Positions 18,601 through 26,832 of a stretch of DNA of 33,684 nt are shown here, in pieces. Made by a program: the position numbers and the translations under genes. Every line of letters starts with the position of its first letter. Position 1 is the first letter of the stretch. Under the pieces are notes generated by a model. The model did not search any database and was not told the origin of the DNA. It saw only the letters and a program-made list of their open reading frames with translations. The DNA comes from Chitinophagaceae bacterium (lineage in GTDB: Bacteria > Bacteroidota > Bacteroidia > Chitinophagales > Chitinophagaceae): NCBI GenBank assembly GCA_947381435.1, contig CANCVE010000042.1:1-33684 (forward strand). The letters run 5' to 3'.

Positions 18601-21182
18601 GGAGTTGGAATGTAAGTAAACCCAGCTAAACTTGCTGTGCCTCCTGAAGATGTAACTGATAAACTACCTGACGTTCCAGAAGCAACTACTGCTGTTATAG
18701 TAGTACTATTAATAACGTTGAAACTGCTGGCAGAAGTTCCTCCAAATTTCAAAGAGTTAACACCAACTCCTGTACCAGTAAAGTTCGTCCCTGTGATAGT
18801 TATTGTAGCCCCTGTTGCGGCTGTTGTTGGACTGAAAGATGAAACTGTAGGAGCAGGGATGTATGAAAATCCATTTAAACTTGCAGTTCCACCTGAAGTT
18901 GTAACTAATACACTACCTGATGTTCCAGAAGCAACTACCGCTGTTATAGTGGTACTATTTATAACAGTAAAACTGCTTGCAGCAGTTCCTCCAAATTTCA
19001 AGGTACTAACACTAACGCCCGTACCAGTAAAGTTTGTTCCTGTGATAGTAACTGTAGCTCCTGAAGCAGCCTCAGTTGGTGAAAATGAGCTTATTGTTGG
19101 TGTTGGTATATAAACGAAGCTTCCAAGACTTGCAGTTCCACCAGATGTAGTAACTGTTACATTGCCAGAAGTAGCTCCATTTGGTACAACTGCATTTATG
19201 TAGATACCATTCAATACTGTATAGCTACTCGCAGCTACACCTCCAAATTGAACAGAACTAACTGTGATTCCGGTACCTGAAAAATTAGTTCCTTTTATGG
19301 ATACTGTAGTACCTGTAGAAGCAGAAGTAGGTGTAATTGAAACAATTGTTGGAGTAGGTATGAAGGAGAATCCTGCTAAACTCGCTGTACCACCCGTAGT
19401 TGTAACTGTTACATTACCTGTTGCCCCAGAAGACACTACCGCGGTTATGGTTGTGCTGTTTACAATGTTAAAACTACTCGCAGTTGTTCCACCAAAAGAA
19501 ACCGAATTAACGGTTACGCCAACACCTGTAAAGTTAGTACCAGTTATAGTAACAGTTCCACTTAATGCAGTAGTGTTAGGGGTAAATGAACTAATGGTTG
19601 GTGAAGGTATAAACGTAAACCCTGCTAAATTTGCTGTACCTGCAGTAGTTGTAACTGACAAACTACCCGTTGTTCCAGAGGCAACTACAGCTGTAATAGT
19701 TGTACTATTAACCACAGTGAAACTACTTGCAGCAGTTCCCCCAAATTTTAATGCGCTAACACTAACCCCAGAACCGGTGAAGTTTGTACCAGAAATTGTA
19801 ATTGTAGCTCCTGACGCAGCTGAAGTTGGTGAAAAAGAACCTACAGTTGGTGTTGGTAGGTATACGAAACCTCCAATACTAGCAGTTCCTCCTGAGGTAA
19901 TTACCGTTACATTGCCAGAAGTAGCACCAGTAGGTACAACCGCAGTAATGTAGATACCATTCAACACTGTAAAGCTACTAGCTTCAACACCTCCAAATTG
20001 GACAGAATTAACGGTTACACCTATACCTGAAAAATTTGTTCCCTTTATGGTTACGGTAGTACCTGTAGAAGCAGAAGATGGGGTAATTGAAACACCCGTT
20101 GGAGTAGGAATGAAAGTGAAACCAGCTATACTCGCAGTACCACCAGTTGTTGTAATTGTTACATTACCACTTGTTCCAGAAGCAACTACTGCCGTAATAG
20201 TTGTGCTATTTACAACGTTGAAACTACTCGCAGCTGTTCCACCAAAAGAAACTGAATTAACAGTAACGCCTACACCAGTAAAATTTGTACCTGATATTGT
20301 CACAACACTGTCAATTCCGGCAGAACGAGGGGTGAATGTTGTAATTGTTGGAGAAGGAATAAAAGTGAACCCTGCTAAACTTGCAGCTGCAGCCGAAGTT
20401 GTAACTGAAACACTACCCGTTGTTCCAGAAGCTACTACTGCGGTTATGGTAGTACTATTTACAATAGTGAAACTACTTGCTGAAGTCCCTCCAAATTTCA
20501 AAGAGTTAACATTACCACCCGTCCCGGTGAAGTTTGTTCCAGTGATAGTAATTGTTGTCCCGGATGCAGCAGAATTAGGGGAAAATGAACTTATTGTTGG
20601 TGATGGCAAAAATACGAAACCACTAATACTAGCCGTTCCTCCTGAAGTAGTTACCGTTACATTACCAGAAGAAGCTCCAGAAGGAACAATAGCATTTATA
20701 TAGAGACCATTTAAAACAGTATAACTACTAGCATTGACACCTCCAAATTGGACAGAGCTAACTGTAACACCAGTGCCAGAAAAATTAGTTCCCTTTATAG
20801 TTACAGTAGTACCTGCCGCAGCTGAAGAAGGTGTTAGTGAAACAATTGTTGGAGTGGGAACAACCGCAAATCCTGCCACACTCACAGAACTTTTATTGGT
20901 ATTAACAACTCCAATACTTAAATCGGTGCTTACGATTCTATTTATTAGATTATTTTGTTCAGGTATGGAATTATAAACATTTAATATTCCTATTTTTTCA
21001 GAAACTACCTCTGTTGTCTCAAAAAATCCACTCCCAGTAATCATAGCAGAATTACCAATACTTGTGTTCTGTGGACTACTGTCAGTTATTGTTTGTGCTT
21101 TTAAGCCATCTGCTAGTAAAAATGCTAAACAAAAAACGATTGGTAAAACAATCTTGTTTATGGCATGTTGAATTTTATGCAT
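15624..21182 (-). CDS. Giant IPT/TIG-repeat surface protein with T9SS type A sorting domain
   Basis: An 1852-residue exported protein. A signal peptide ends near GLKAQ (residue 30). Then follow twelve IPT/TIG immunoglobulin-like repeats of about 83 residues, each opening with a phrase like PTISSFSP and a TITGTNFTG strand; the twelfth is shorter. The first eight repeats form a higher-order A-B-C pattern with a 250-residue period. Next comes a block starting SGATSSNWSTGTNW, resembling the corresponding block of the T9SS giant at 9896, and the C-terminal sorting domain starts ITIYPNPVINKNFTVQL. It is the first gene of a minus-strand run and is followed after 38 bp by the PIDGG protein. Likely an adhesin or stalk-like surface protein; this is inferred from architecture. 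Confidence 0.9.
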   Translation of the reverse strand: MHKIQHAINKIVLPIVFCLAFLLADGLKAQTITDSSPQNTSIGNSAMITGSGFFETTEVVSEKIGILNVYNSIPEQNNLINRIVSTDLSIGVVNTNKSSVSVAGFAVVPTPTIVSLTPSSAAAGTTVTIKGTNFSGTGVTVSSVQFGGVNASSYTVLNGLYINAIVPSGASSGNVTVTTSGGTASISGFVFLPSPTISSFSPNSAASGTTITITGTNFTGTGGNVNSLKFGGTSASSFTIVNSTTITAVVASGTTGSVSVTTSAAAASLAGFTFIPSPTITTFTPRSAGIDSVVTISGTNFTGVGVTVNSVSFGGTAASSFNVVNSTTITAVVASGTSGNVTITTTGGTASIAGFTFIPTPTGVSITPSSASTGTTVTIKGTNFSGIGVTVNSVQFGGVEASSFTVLNGIYITAVVPTGATSGNVTVITSGGTASIGGFVYLPTPTVGSFSPTSAASGATITISGTNFTGSGVSVSALKFGGTAASSFTVVNSTTITAVVASGTTGSLSVTTTAGTANLAGFTFIPSPTISSFTPNTTALSGTVTITGTNFTGVGVTVNSVSFGGTTASSFNIVNSTTITAVVSSGATGNVTVTTTGGTASLAGFSFIPTPTIVSITPTSASTGTTVSIKGTNFSGTGITVSSVQFGGVAASSYTVLNGIYINAVVPNGATSGNVTVTTSGGTASLGSFVYIPTPTISSFSPTEAASGATVTITGTNFTGTGVSVSTLKFGGTAASSFTVINSTTITAVVASGTSGSVLVTTSGGTASLNGFSYIPAPTVSSFSPTTAATGATITITGTNFTGTGVGVNSLKFGGTSASSFNVINSTTITAVVASGTSGSLSVTSSGGTASLAGFTYIPTPTVTSFSPITAATGTQITITGANFSGSNLGTSSVTIGGVAVSTLTINSATQITATVPVNAASGNVMVTNNGGAATLGGFTYISSPTITSFSPTTVGKDSIVTIFGTGYFGTGVTVTSVKFGGTNASSFTVVNNTTITAVVATGTSGFITIITTGGTAASASSFTFVAAPIVTLVSSSPALTGNLITLTGTNLSDASSVKFGGVSSTFTKISSTTITATVPTGVRGTVPLVVSTPGGTTSGNTITINNSWSGATSSNWSTGTNWNTGLVPTIEDVIIPIGLTTYPVLSTDITVGNIVLNGTVALNSHKLTISNSLTGAGTLISSAASSLDMQGSGTINFDVNNNSINNLTINNSVTLGNNLNLYGILYPTSGTFTTGGHLTLKSISSNQGIVATVGGTISGTVTVERFIPKNTSFRPFIDLCPIVANAGSIFTNWQERGVNSNTYGVQITGISGPWDMVDAVKGFDVSQKGSGSLQTNTGTWAYATNTKTMNLDPSQGYRLLVRGNRSYSLFTTPQPKYMNSDVTLRTTGNLITGTVYFQTSGTTSTGGFSSSHGLNSGSGVFNFIANPFASPVSWTSVLSHSTGINPEYYYLDPTFADGSGNQSYVTYNATTGVNNNSNSSVGDIIQPGQAIFVKNSGGTNPVIVFQESDKRTSTSIAIFGTHTPVNKLSLNLYKNNKSIDGAVAVFKSCFSKKLGAEDSKKLMNAGENLTFSEDGKQLCIEGLDLPNIKDTINIQLSKMIVNTNYQIKLNTQQFDANGLNAYLLDKYTNAKTLLATDETIISFITNTDSKSYSNRFCIIFSSVLSTEVLPKESITLITSVKSSSSVELNWFADNAANLASFTIQRSINGIDFTSIKSISAFAGNYSFIDENASRCMNYYRIKKIGKDGTITFSKIAKQLLGKENNSITIYPNPVINKNFTVQLKSLIGGNYTLKLYDALGRIVLTKYGVHSIGTFSETVNIGSLKSLKAGVYVVEITDSDGQSFQNQVTIN
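18740..20870. repeat. In-gene higher-order repeat with 750-bp period
   Basis: Within the IPT gene the segment CTCCAAATTG recurs at 19241, 19991 and 20741, exactly 750 bp apart, each marking an A-type IPT repeat (phrase VQFGG). Between them lie a B-type (LKFGG) and a C-type (VSFGG) repeat, so the duplicated unit is three domains long. The last cycle is incomplete: A, B, B-like. Boundaries given are approximate. Confidence 0.75.
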
Positions 21183-21570
21183 AAAATAAATTTTATTATA
21201 AATTATTAATGTAAATTAACATTGTACGTCCATCAGAAGTTCTAAATCCGTCAACAGTCTCTTTAATTTTTATATTTCCTATCCAATCTCAATTTGCAAT
21301 GAGTCTAATTCACTCATTTCAATCCCTTTTTCGGTCACGTGATATCACTAAGCCTTAAAAAAAAGCTTAGTTTGGCCGCAAAATAGTAAAAATTAGTTAA
21401 AGGACAATAGATTTCATTCAATGGGGGCTAAAATAAACCATTTTAGTATAATTACTACACTAATAAGTAACAATTTCAATGAACTCTAGAATTATTGTTT
21501 ATTGTTCCATATCAATTTATAAACACTACCTGTTTGAAAGTTCGGGAAAAATAACAGGTATTCTTGCCTT
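21183..21570. other. Gene-free gap upstream of the IPT giant
   Basis: A 388-bp AT-rich gap that must hold the promoter of the IPT-PIDGG-exosortase run. The only clear element is the perfect 10-bp palindrome GTGATATCAC at 21339-21348, overlapping GTCACGTGAT on its left, about 155 bp from the start codon; it could be an operator. No convincing TAnnTTTG element was found on the minus strand here. Confidence 0.4.
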
Positions 21571-22395
21571 TTAAAACACTACAGTTTTATTTTGATAAAC
21601 CAATACCTTGTCATCAAATACCAGTTGTAGAGCATTAGCTAGCACAGAAGTTTCAATTTCCATTCCAGCTTTTACCATGTCTTTACTGGTAAAAGAATGG
21701 TTTACAGGAATAATTTGCTGTGCAATAATTGGCCCCTCATCCAATTGATTGGTAACAAAGTGCGCAGTTGCACCAATGAGTTTTACACCCCTTTCATAGG
21801 CTTGTCTGTAAGGATTTGCACCGACAAATGCTGGTAGAAATGAATGATGAATATTAATAATCTTTAATGGATATTTTTCTACAAAATTTGGAGATAGTAT
21901 CCGCATAAATTTCGCCAACACAATATAATCAACCTGATACTTTTGTAACAATGTGTATAGTTCAGACTCAAAGGCTTCTTTTGTAATACCTTCGTGACTG
22001 ATTAAATGAAATGGCATTTCAAATCGATTACAGATATCCGCCAAGTTAGTATGGTTTGCTATCACAGCAAGAACTTCTGCACCTAGAGTATTAAAGTGAT
22101 TGCGAATTAAAATATCACTTAAACAATGGTATTCTTTTGTAGCTAGAACAACAATTCTTTTTAAGGGATTTGGATTTACAATTATCTGGGCATCATCAGG
22201 TAATATGGATTTTAGTTGCGACTCAAGTATTTGCGCATCAACTGGAATGCTTATTTCTATTCGGGTAAAAAAACGATTTTGTATTGAATCCACGTGCTCA
22301 CGCATCGAAACAATGTTTAAATTCTGTTCCTGCAATAAACCAGCAATAGAAGCCACCAAACCAACCTTATCTAAGCACTGTATAACAATAACCAT
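21571..22395 (-). CDS. purU: Formyltetrahydrofolate deformylase
   Basis: A 274-residue cytoplasmic enzyme that hydrolyses 10-formyltetrahydrofolate to formate and tetrahydrofolate, balancing one-carbon pools and feeding formate to purine synthesis. Residues 1-78 form an ACT-type regulatory domain (opening VIQCLDKVGLVASIAGLL). The formyl-transferase domain follows, with the catalytic triad visible: Asn181 and His183 in NIHHSFLP, and Asp219 in QLDEGPII. The length is normal for PurU. GART-type enzymes share the catalytic domain but lack the ACT domain. It stands alone, with 140 bp to the divergent beta-mannosidase gene. Confidence 0.93.
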   Translation of the reverse strand: MVIVIQCLDKVGLVASIAGLLQEQNLNIVSMREHVDSIQNRFFTRIEISIPVDAQILESQLKSILPDDAQIIVNPNPLKRIVVLATKEYHCLSDILIRNHFNTLGAEVLAVIANHTNLADICNRFEMPFHLISHEGITKEAFESELYTLLQKYQVDYIVLAKFMRILSPNFVEKYPLKIINIHHSFLPAFVGANPYRQAYERGVKLIGATAHFVTNQLDEGPIIAQQIIPVNHSFTSKDMVKAGMEIETSVLANALQLVFDDKVLVYQNKTVVF

Positions 22396-22535
22396 AAACG
22401 TATATTAATAGAAAATGAGGCTGTAAAAGTATGGTGATGATATTAATGTATGAATAATTTATTGAAACATAATGATAAATAAATGTTCTCATGTGTTTTG
22501 AAACCTGATAGTAATTCCCCAATAACTTCGCAACC

Positions 22536-25052
22536 ATGAAACAGCTATCTCTTCTATTTATTTCAATAATACATTTAACTATTGGTTTTAGTCAATCAGA
22601 AATACTAAATTCCAATTGGCAGTTCAGAAAGGTGGGAGATAACGGTGGATGGATGGCTGCTACCGTTCCGGGAACAGTACATACTGATTTATTAATCAAT
22701 AATAAAATACCAGATCCCTTCTATCGGGATAATGAAAGCAAGGTACAATGGGTGGATAGGGAAGATTGGGAATACCAAACAACCTTTACAACTTCGGCTT
22801 TTTTGCTACAAAGGAATCATGTAGAAATGATTTTTGAAGGACTGGATACTTATGCAGAAGTGTATTTGAATGACACCAAGATTCTGGATGCTGATAATAT
22901 GTTTCGTACTTGGAAGGTGGATGTGAAGCAATGGCTAAAACCCAATAACAGGCTATACATAAAGTTTCATTCGGCACAAAACAAGGTGGAAGAATTAGCT
23001 AAAAGAGATGCCCCATTTGCTTGGCCCACACTCGATTATCCTAGGATGTATGTCCGTAAGGCGCAGTATAGTTTTGGTTGGGATTGGGGACCGAAGTTTA
23101 CCACCTGTGGTGTTTGGAAGAATATTAAACTGAATGCTTGGGATAACATGAAGGTGAATGACGTGCATTTTACAGTCACCTCATTAACAGATAAGCTCGC
23201 TACCGTGAAAGCAACTTATCAAATAGAAGCAAATGAGGCAAGTACAGTGAGCATTCATCTGCAAGATAAATCCGCTATTCCTTCTTTTTCAGTCAATAAA
23301 ACAATCATTCTTCATAAGGGAATTAATGATGTTTCGCTTGATTTTAATGTACTAAACCCAAAAAAATGGTGGACTTATCAGTTAGGTAAACCTTATCTAT
23401 ATACTGCCACAACTTCTATTAGTACAACGGTGAAAGGAGTTACGGAAAGCGTTGATATGACAAAGAAGCTTGGACTTAGAACCATCCAACTGATGCAAGA
23501 AAAGGATGAAGTAGGGCAGAGTTTTTATTTTAAACTGAATGGCGTTCCTGTTTATATGAAGGGCGCAAACTTTATTCCGTGCGATCCTTTCCTCCACAGA
23601 ATTACTTACGATACTTATAAAAAGCAAGTTGCCAATGCCAAGGAGGCAAACATGAATATGCTGCGTGTGTGGGGTGGTGGCATCTACGAAAGCGATGACC
23701 TTTACAATCTTTGCGATGAAGAAGGAATTTTGGTGTGGCAAGACATGGCGTTTGCCTGTGCCATGTATCCCGATGATGATGCTTTTTTGAAGAATGTGCA
23801 AGCAGAACTGGCAGATAATATCACGCGTTTGCGCAATCATCCTTCATTGGCTTTGTATTGCGGAAGTAATGAAGTGGATGAAGGTTGGAATAATTGGTGG
23901 CGTTGGAAGTTTAGGGATAGGCCACAAGAAGATGCACGAATTGATGCTGCCTACAAGAAATTGTTTCTGGATGTGATGCCTAAAACCATTGCGCAATATG
24001 ATAAAAGCAGAAGTTTTATACCCTCTTCTCCCCTATTTAGTTGGACTAAAAAAGAGAGTATTGTTAATGGCGACTCGCACTATTGGGGTCTGTGGGGTTA
24101 TGAAGAACCTGTAGCGGTTTTTCATGAAAAGACTGGAAGATTTGTAAGCGAATATGGTATGGAATCTATGCCCGAGCTTTCTTCTGTAGAGAAATATGCT
24201 TTGCCAGAGGATTACGACACCACTTCTGCCACCATGCGCACGCATCAAAAGCATGGAAAGGGGTATCCATTAATGCAGAGTTACATTAATCAATATATGC
24301 CTCAACCTAAGAACTTCCCCGACTACATATATGCCACTCAGTGTATGCAGCATTATGTGTTTAGCACTGCCATTCAAATTCATCGGAGTAAGATGCCAAC
24401 CAATATGGGGACTTTATACTGGCAGTTGAACGATTGTTGGCCTGTGGCAAGTTGGTCAAGCGTGGATTGTTATAACAATTGGAAGGCATCGATGTATGGA
24501 ATTAAAGATGCTTATGCCGATGTGCTGATAACGCTAGATTCTACCGATAAAAAGAATTGGGCAGTGAATATTACCAACGATTTATTGAAGAACATACCGG
24601 GTGTGCTTCATTTATCTATCCATGATTTTTCGGGTAAAGAATATGAAAAGATAGATATACCCTTAACTGCGGCAAAGCAAACAACTACCATTGTAGAAAT
24701 AGGTGATTTGGTGAGTAAACGCAGCGAAACAAATGGATTGTATGCAAAGGCAACATTTACTGGTGCAGGAAAGACAGTTGCCGAAACACATTTTACATTT
24801 AGCAAGCCGCTCAAACTAAAATTGTATAAGCCGTACATACAAATCCAACCTATCAGCAATACAAGTTTCGCTATTACTAGTAATGCTTTTGCAAAGTATG
24901 TACAACTAAACATACCCGGCAAGCAAGTTCATTACAGCGATAACTATTTTGATTTATTACCCAATGAAAGAAAGATTATAACCATCGATGCTCCTATTGA
25001 TGATTTAAGTAAAAAAATAGTTATTAAAACAATGGCAGAACTTTTACAGTGA
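22536..25052 (+). CDS. Secreted beta-mannosidase, glycoside hydrolase family 2
   Basis: An 838-residue exported retaining glycosidase. A signal peptide ends around GFSQS (residues 1-20). The GH2 sugar-binding domain follows (WQFRKVGDNGGWMAATVPG and the VPGTVHTDLL phrase typical of beta-mannosidases), then an Ig-like domain and the TIM-barrel. The acid/base is Glu446 in CGSNEVDEGW and the nucleophile Glu539 in FVSEYGMESMP; both phrases are the beta-mannosidase versions rather than those of beta-galactosidase. It would release mannose from mannan or N-glycan fragments. The stop codon lies inside the first unit of a 7-bp repeat array. It is convergent with an MFS transporter, and the genes may or may not be linked in function. 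Confidence 0.93.
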   Translation: MKQLSLLFISIIHLTIGFSQSEILNSNWQFRKVGDNGGWMAATVPGTVHTDLLINNKIPDPFYRDNESKVQWVDREDWEYQTTFTTSAFLLQRNHVEMIFEGLDTYAEVYLNDTKILDADNMFRTWKVDVKQWLKPNNRLYIKFHSAQNKVEELAKRDAPFAWPTLDYPRMYVRKAQYSFGWDWGPKFTTCGVWKNIKLNAWDNMKVNDVHFTVTSLTDKLATVKATYQIEANEASTVSIHLQDKSAIPSFSVNKTIILHKGINDVSLDFNVLNPKKWWTYQLGKPYLYTATTSISTTVKGVTESVDMTKKLGLRTIQLMQEKDEVGQSFYFKLNGVPVYMKGANFIPCDPFLHRITYDTYKKQVANAKEANMNMLRVWGGGIYESDDLYNLCDEEGILVWQDMAFACAMYPDDDAFLKNVQAELADNITRLRNHPSLALYCGSNEVDEGWNNWWRWKFRDRPQEDARIDAAYKKLFLDVMPKTIAQYDKSRSFIPSSPLFSWTKKESIVNGDSHYWGLWGYEEPVAVFHEKTGRFVSEYGMESMPELSSVEKYALPEDYDTTSATMRTHQKHGKGYPLMQSYINQYMPQPKNFPDYIYATQCMQHYVFSTAIQIHRSKMPTNMGTLYWQLNDCWPVASWSSVDCYNNWKASMYGIKDAYADVLITLDSTDKKNWAVNITNDLLKNIPGVLHLSIHDFSGKEYEKIDIPLTAAKQTTTIVEIGDLVSKRSETNGLYAKATFTGAGKTVAETHFTFSKPLKLKLYKPYIQIQPISNTSFAITSNAFAKYVQLNIPGKQVHYSDNYFDLLPNERKIITIDAPIDDLSKKIVIKTMAELLQ

Positions 25053-25080
25053 ACAGTAAACAGTTAGCAGTGAGCAGTAA
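25046..25080. repeat. 7-bp tandem array, ACAGTNA family, copy 1
   Basis: Five units, ACAGTGA, ACAGTAA, ACAGTTA, GCAGTGA, GCAGTAA. The first unit contains the stop codon (TGA, 25050-25052) of the beta-mannosidase. With the inverted array at 25164-25205 it can form a long imperfect stem across an 83-base gap between the convergent genes, so it may help end transcription. Confidence 0.85.
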
Positions 25081-25163
25081 CAACTTTACAGTTTTCATTA
25101 GTTAGTGAATAAAAAAAGATCAGCTACCAGTGCTTCAATTCACTAATATCTGATTACTAATCA

Positions 25164-25205
25164 CACTGCTAACTGTTTACTGCTCACTACTCACTGTTCA
25201 CTGTA
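25164..25205. repeat. 7-bp tandem array, ACAGTNA family, inverted copy 2
   Basis: Six units in the opposite orientation (on the minus strand TACAGTG, AACAGTG, AGTAGTG, AGCAGTA, AACAGTT, AGCAGTG). The stop codon of the MFS gene (25187-25189) and its last few codons lie inside it, so the repeat supplies the C-terminal residues TVNSE. Confidence 0.85.
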
Positions 25206-26359
25206 AAGCTTACCAGATATAACATGCAAGCGGAAATGATAAGTCCTAAACCGAATGACCATTGCAAACTAGCGGCTTGGGCAACATAACCAATAACAGG
25301 AGGCCCAAACAGAAAACCAAAATAGCTGATAGTAGAAACAGAGGCAATAGCCACACCTGCAGATTTGCCAGAAGTTCGTCCGGCAATGGCCATGATAAGT
25401 GGAACAATGCACGAAATGCCAACACCTATCAATATAAAACCAATGGTGGCAGCAATAAGGTAAGGAAAGGCGATGGCAATGGCAAAGCCAACAAAAGCAA
25501 ACGCACTACACAGTTGCAATACCTTTTTTGTTCCCAATTTATTGATGAGCTTATCGCCAAAAAACCTTGCAATAGCAGCGGCACACATAAAAGCTACATA
25601 GCCCGTTGTAATATTTTGTTTGGAGACATTCACTACCTTCTGGAAATAAATACCGCTCCAGTCGAACATAATCCCTTCACAAGTCATACAACAAAAGGCC
25701 ACTATCCCAAGGTTCAACAATGCACCTTTTGGAAAATGAAACAACGCTCTTTTGACTCCCTCTTCTTGCTCTCGAACATCGTTTTTAACGGTATCCTTAA
25801 AGAAAATTCCTATCAGTATAAAACAGATTACCCCTACTATTTCAAAGTGTACAGCTGGAGAAATATCGTGGCTAATCATTTGTCCACCAATGAAACCACC
25901 TACAAAGCCAGTAATACTCCAGATGCCATGAAAGGTGGTGATGATAGATTTGGAATATAGTTTCTGTATGCCCAACGATTGTGCATTTACAGCTATGTTC
26001 ATCAAGTTTCTAGCACCCCCAAAAAAGAAAAGTACCGCCATCAGTTGCCAAATATTGGATACAAACCCCAGCAAACAAAGGCATATATTGTAAAGAGAAC
26101 TCCCAATAATTAACCCATACCGACTTTCGTATTTGCCCAAAAGATAACCAGTAATGGGCAGCATACAGATTAATCCGAAGGGAATGGCAAACAGGGCAGT
26201 GCCCAATTGAGCCTCGTTAATATGGAGGTTTTGTTGAATGGTAGGAATGCGTGATGCAAAACTGGAGAAGCCAAAGCCCGACACAAAAAACATCGCCGAA
26301 ACTGCGATGCGTACTTGTTTGGGGGAAGATGAACGTGAAGTAGTAAGAGATTTAATCAT
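25187..26359 (-). CDS. MFS transporter, YbjJ/sugar-permease-like
   Basis: A 390-residue major facilitator with about twelve membrane helices and a short hydrophilic N-terminus (MIKSLTTSRSSSPKQVRIAV). The first loop, GFSSFASRIPTIQQNLHINEAQLGTALF read in two pieces (FASRIPTIQQ, then LGTALFAIPFG), is like that of YbjJ and related permeases. The central loop is short (KDTVKNDVREQEEGVKRA). Substrate unknown; sugars or small organic molecules are possible and the beta-mannosidase next door is suggestive but convergent. Its last codons are encoded by a 7-bp repeat array, so the native C-terminus may have been replaced by repeat DNA. Confidence 0.85.
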   Translation of the reverse strand: MIKSLTTSRSSSPKQVRIAVSAMFFVSGFGFSSFASRIPTIQQNLHINEAQLGTALFAIPFGLICMLPITGYLLGKYESRYGLIIGSSLYNICLCLLGFVSNIWQLMAVLFFFGGARNLMNIAVNAQSLGIQKLYSKSIITTFHGIWSITGFVGGFIGGQMISHDISPAVHFEIVGVICFILIGIFFKDTVKNDVREQEEGVKRALFHFPKGALLNLGIVAFCCMTCEGIMFDWSGIYFQKVVNVSKQNITTGYVAFMCAAAIARFFGDKLINKLGTKKVLQLCSAFAFVGFAIAIAFPYLIAATIGFILIGVGISCIVPLIMAIAGRTSGKSAGVAIASVSTISYFGFLFGPPVIGYVAQAASLQWSFGLGLIISACMLYLVSFTVNSE

Positions 26360-26368
26360 GAATCAAGG

Positions 26369-26376
26369 CAAAAATA
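26369..26376 (-). promoter_or_regulatory. Bacteroidota -7 element before the MFS gene
   Basis: Reads TATTTTTG on the minus strand, a full match to TAnnTTTG, ten bases upstream of the start codon at 26359. The 5' leader would be only a few bases. No good -33 element is visible; the upstream DNA is a 7-bp repeat array. Confidence 0.35.
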
Positions 26377-26390
26377 AGGAAGCCGGGGGA

Positions 26391-26425
26391 ACAGTGAACA
26401 GTAAACAGTGAGCAGTTATCAGTTA
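26391..26425. repeat. 7-bp tandem array, ACAGTNA family, copy 3
   Basis: Five units, ACAGTGA, ACAGTAA, ACAGTGA, GCAGTTA, TCAGTTA, starting 31 bp upstream of the MFS start codon. Nearly identical to the array at the end of the beta-mannosidase gene, so the MFS gene is bracketed by this repeat family. Confidence 0.85.
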
Positions 26426-26479
26426 CTTACAGCGTTAAAGGGGTTGTTTATGGTCAAAAATGAATTTCATTTCTTCCTT

Positions 26480-26660
26480 CCTGAATATTGTTCTTGTCAA
26501 GAATGATATTGTTCTTGCAAAGAATGATATTGTTCTTACCAAGAATGATATTGTTCTTACCAAGAATGATGTTGTTCTTGCTAAGAATGATATTGTTTTT
26601 ACAAGGAATGATATTGTTCTTACCAAGAATGATATTGTTTTTACAAGGAATGATATTCAT
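26480..26660. repeat. 21-bp tandem array B (about 8.5 units)
   Basis: Units start at 26480, 26501, 26522, 26543, 26564, 26585, 26606, 26627 and 26648 (last one partial), with no indels. Core GAATGATATTGTTCTTACC, followed by AA. Two variants alternate in the right half (TTCTTACCAA and TTTTTACAAG). Because 21 is a multiple of three and the unit lacks stops in several frames, long ORFs appear on both strands (for example the NDIVLTK heptad on plus); I treat them as by-products. It lies between the MFS gene and an unknown gene. Confidence 0.92.
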
Positions 26661-26832
26661 ATTGGGGTGACAAACTCTATTTTAAAGCACTACAATGCGT
26701 AAAAGAAAAAATAGTTGGGGAATGGATGGAGGGGATTTTGTTTATTTGTGGGAGGAGGTATTAGGCTTGATTGTATAAGTTTTCAATTGTGTACCGAAGC
26801 TAGAATTGAATTTATTTAAATAAATTGTAAAT

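Noticed and set aside
17548-20976. Several long plus-strand ORFs (162 to 229 codons) opposite the IPT gene
   Set aside because: They lie antisense to the repeat-rich gene, are Val/Pro-rich mirror translations of its Thr/Gly codons, and repeat with the same 750-bp period. They are shadows.
22536-26359. Polysaccharide utilisation locus for mannan
   Set aside because: There is no SusC/SusD pair or regulator; the beta-mannosidase and MFS genes are convergent, and GH28 is 14 kb away.
26435-26702. Heptad-repeat proteins on both strands
   Set aside because: They arise from a stop-free 21-bp unit; several frames are open at once, and the sister array A, with the same period, has stops.
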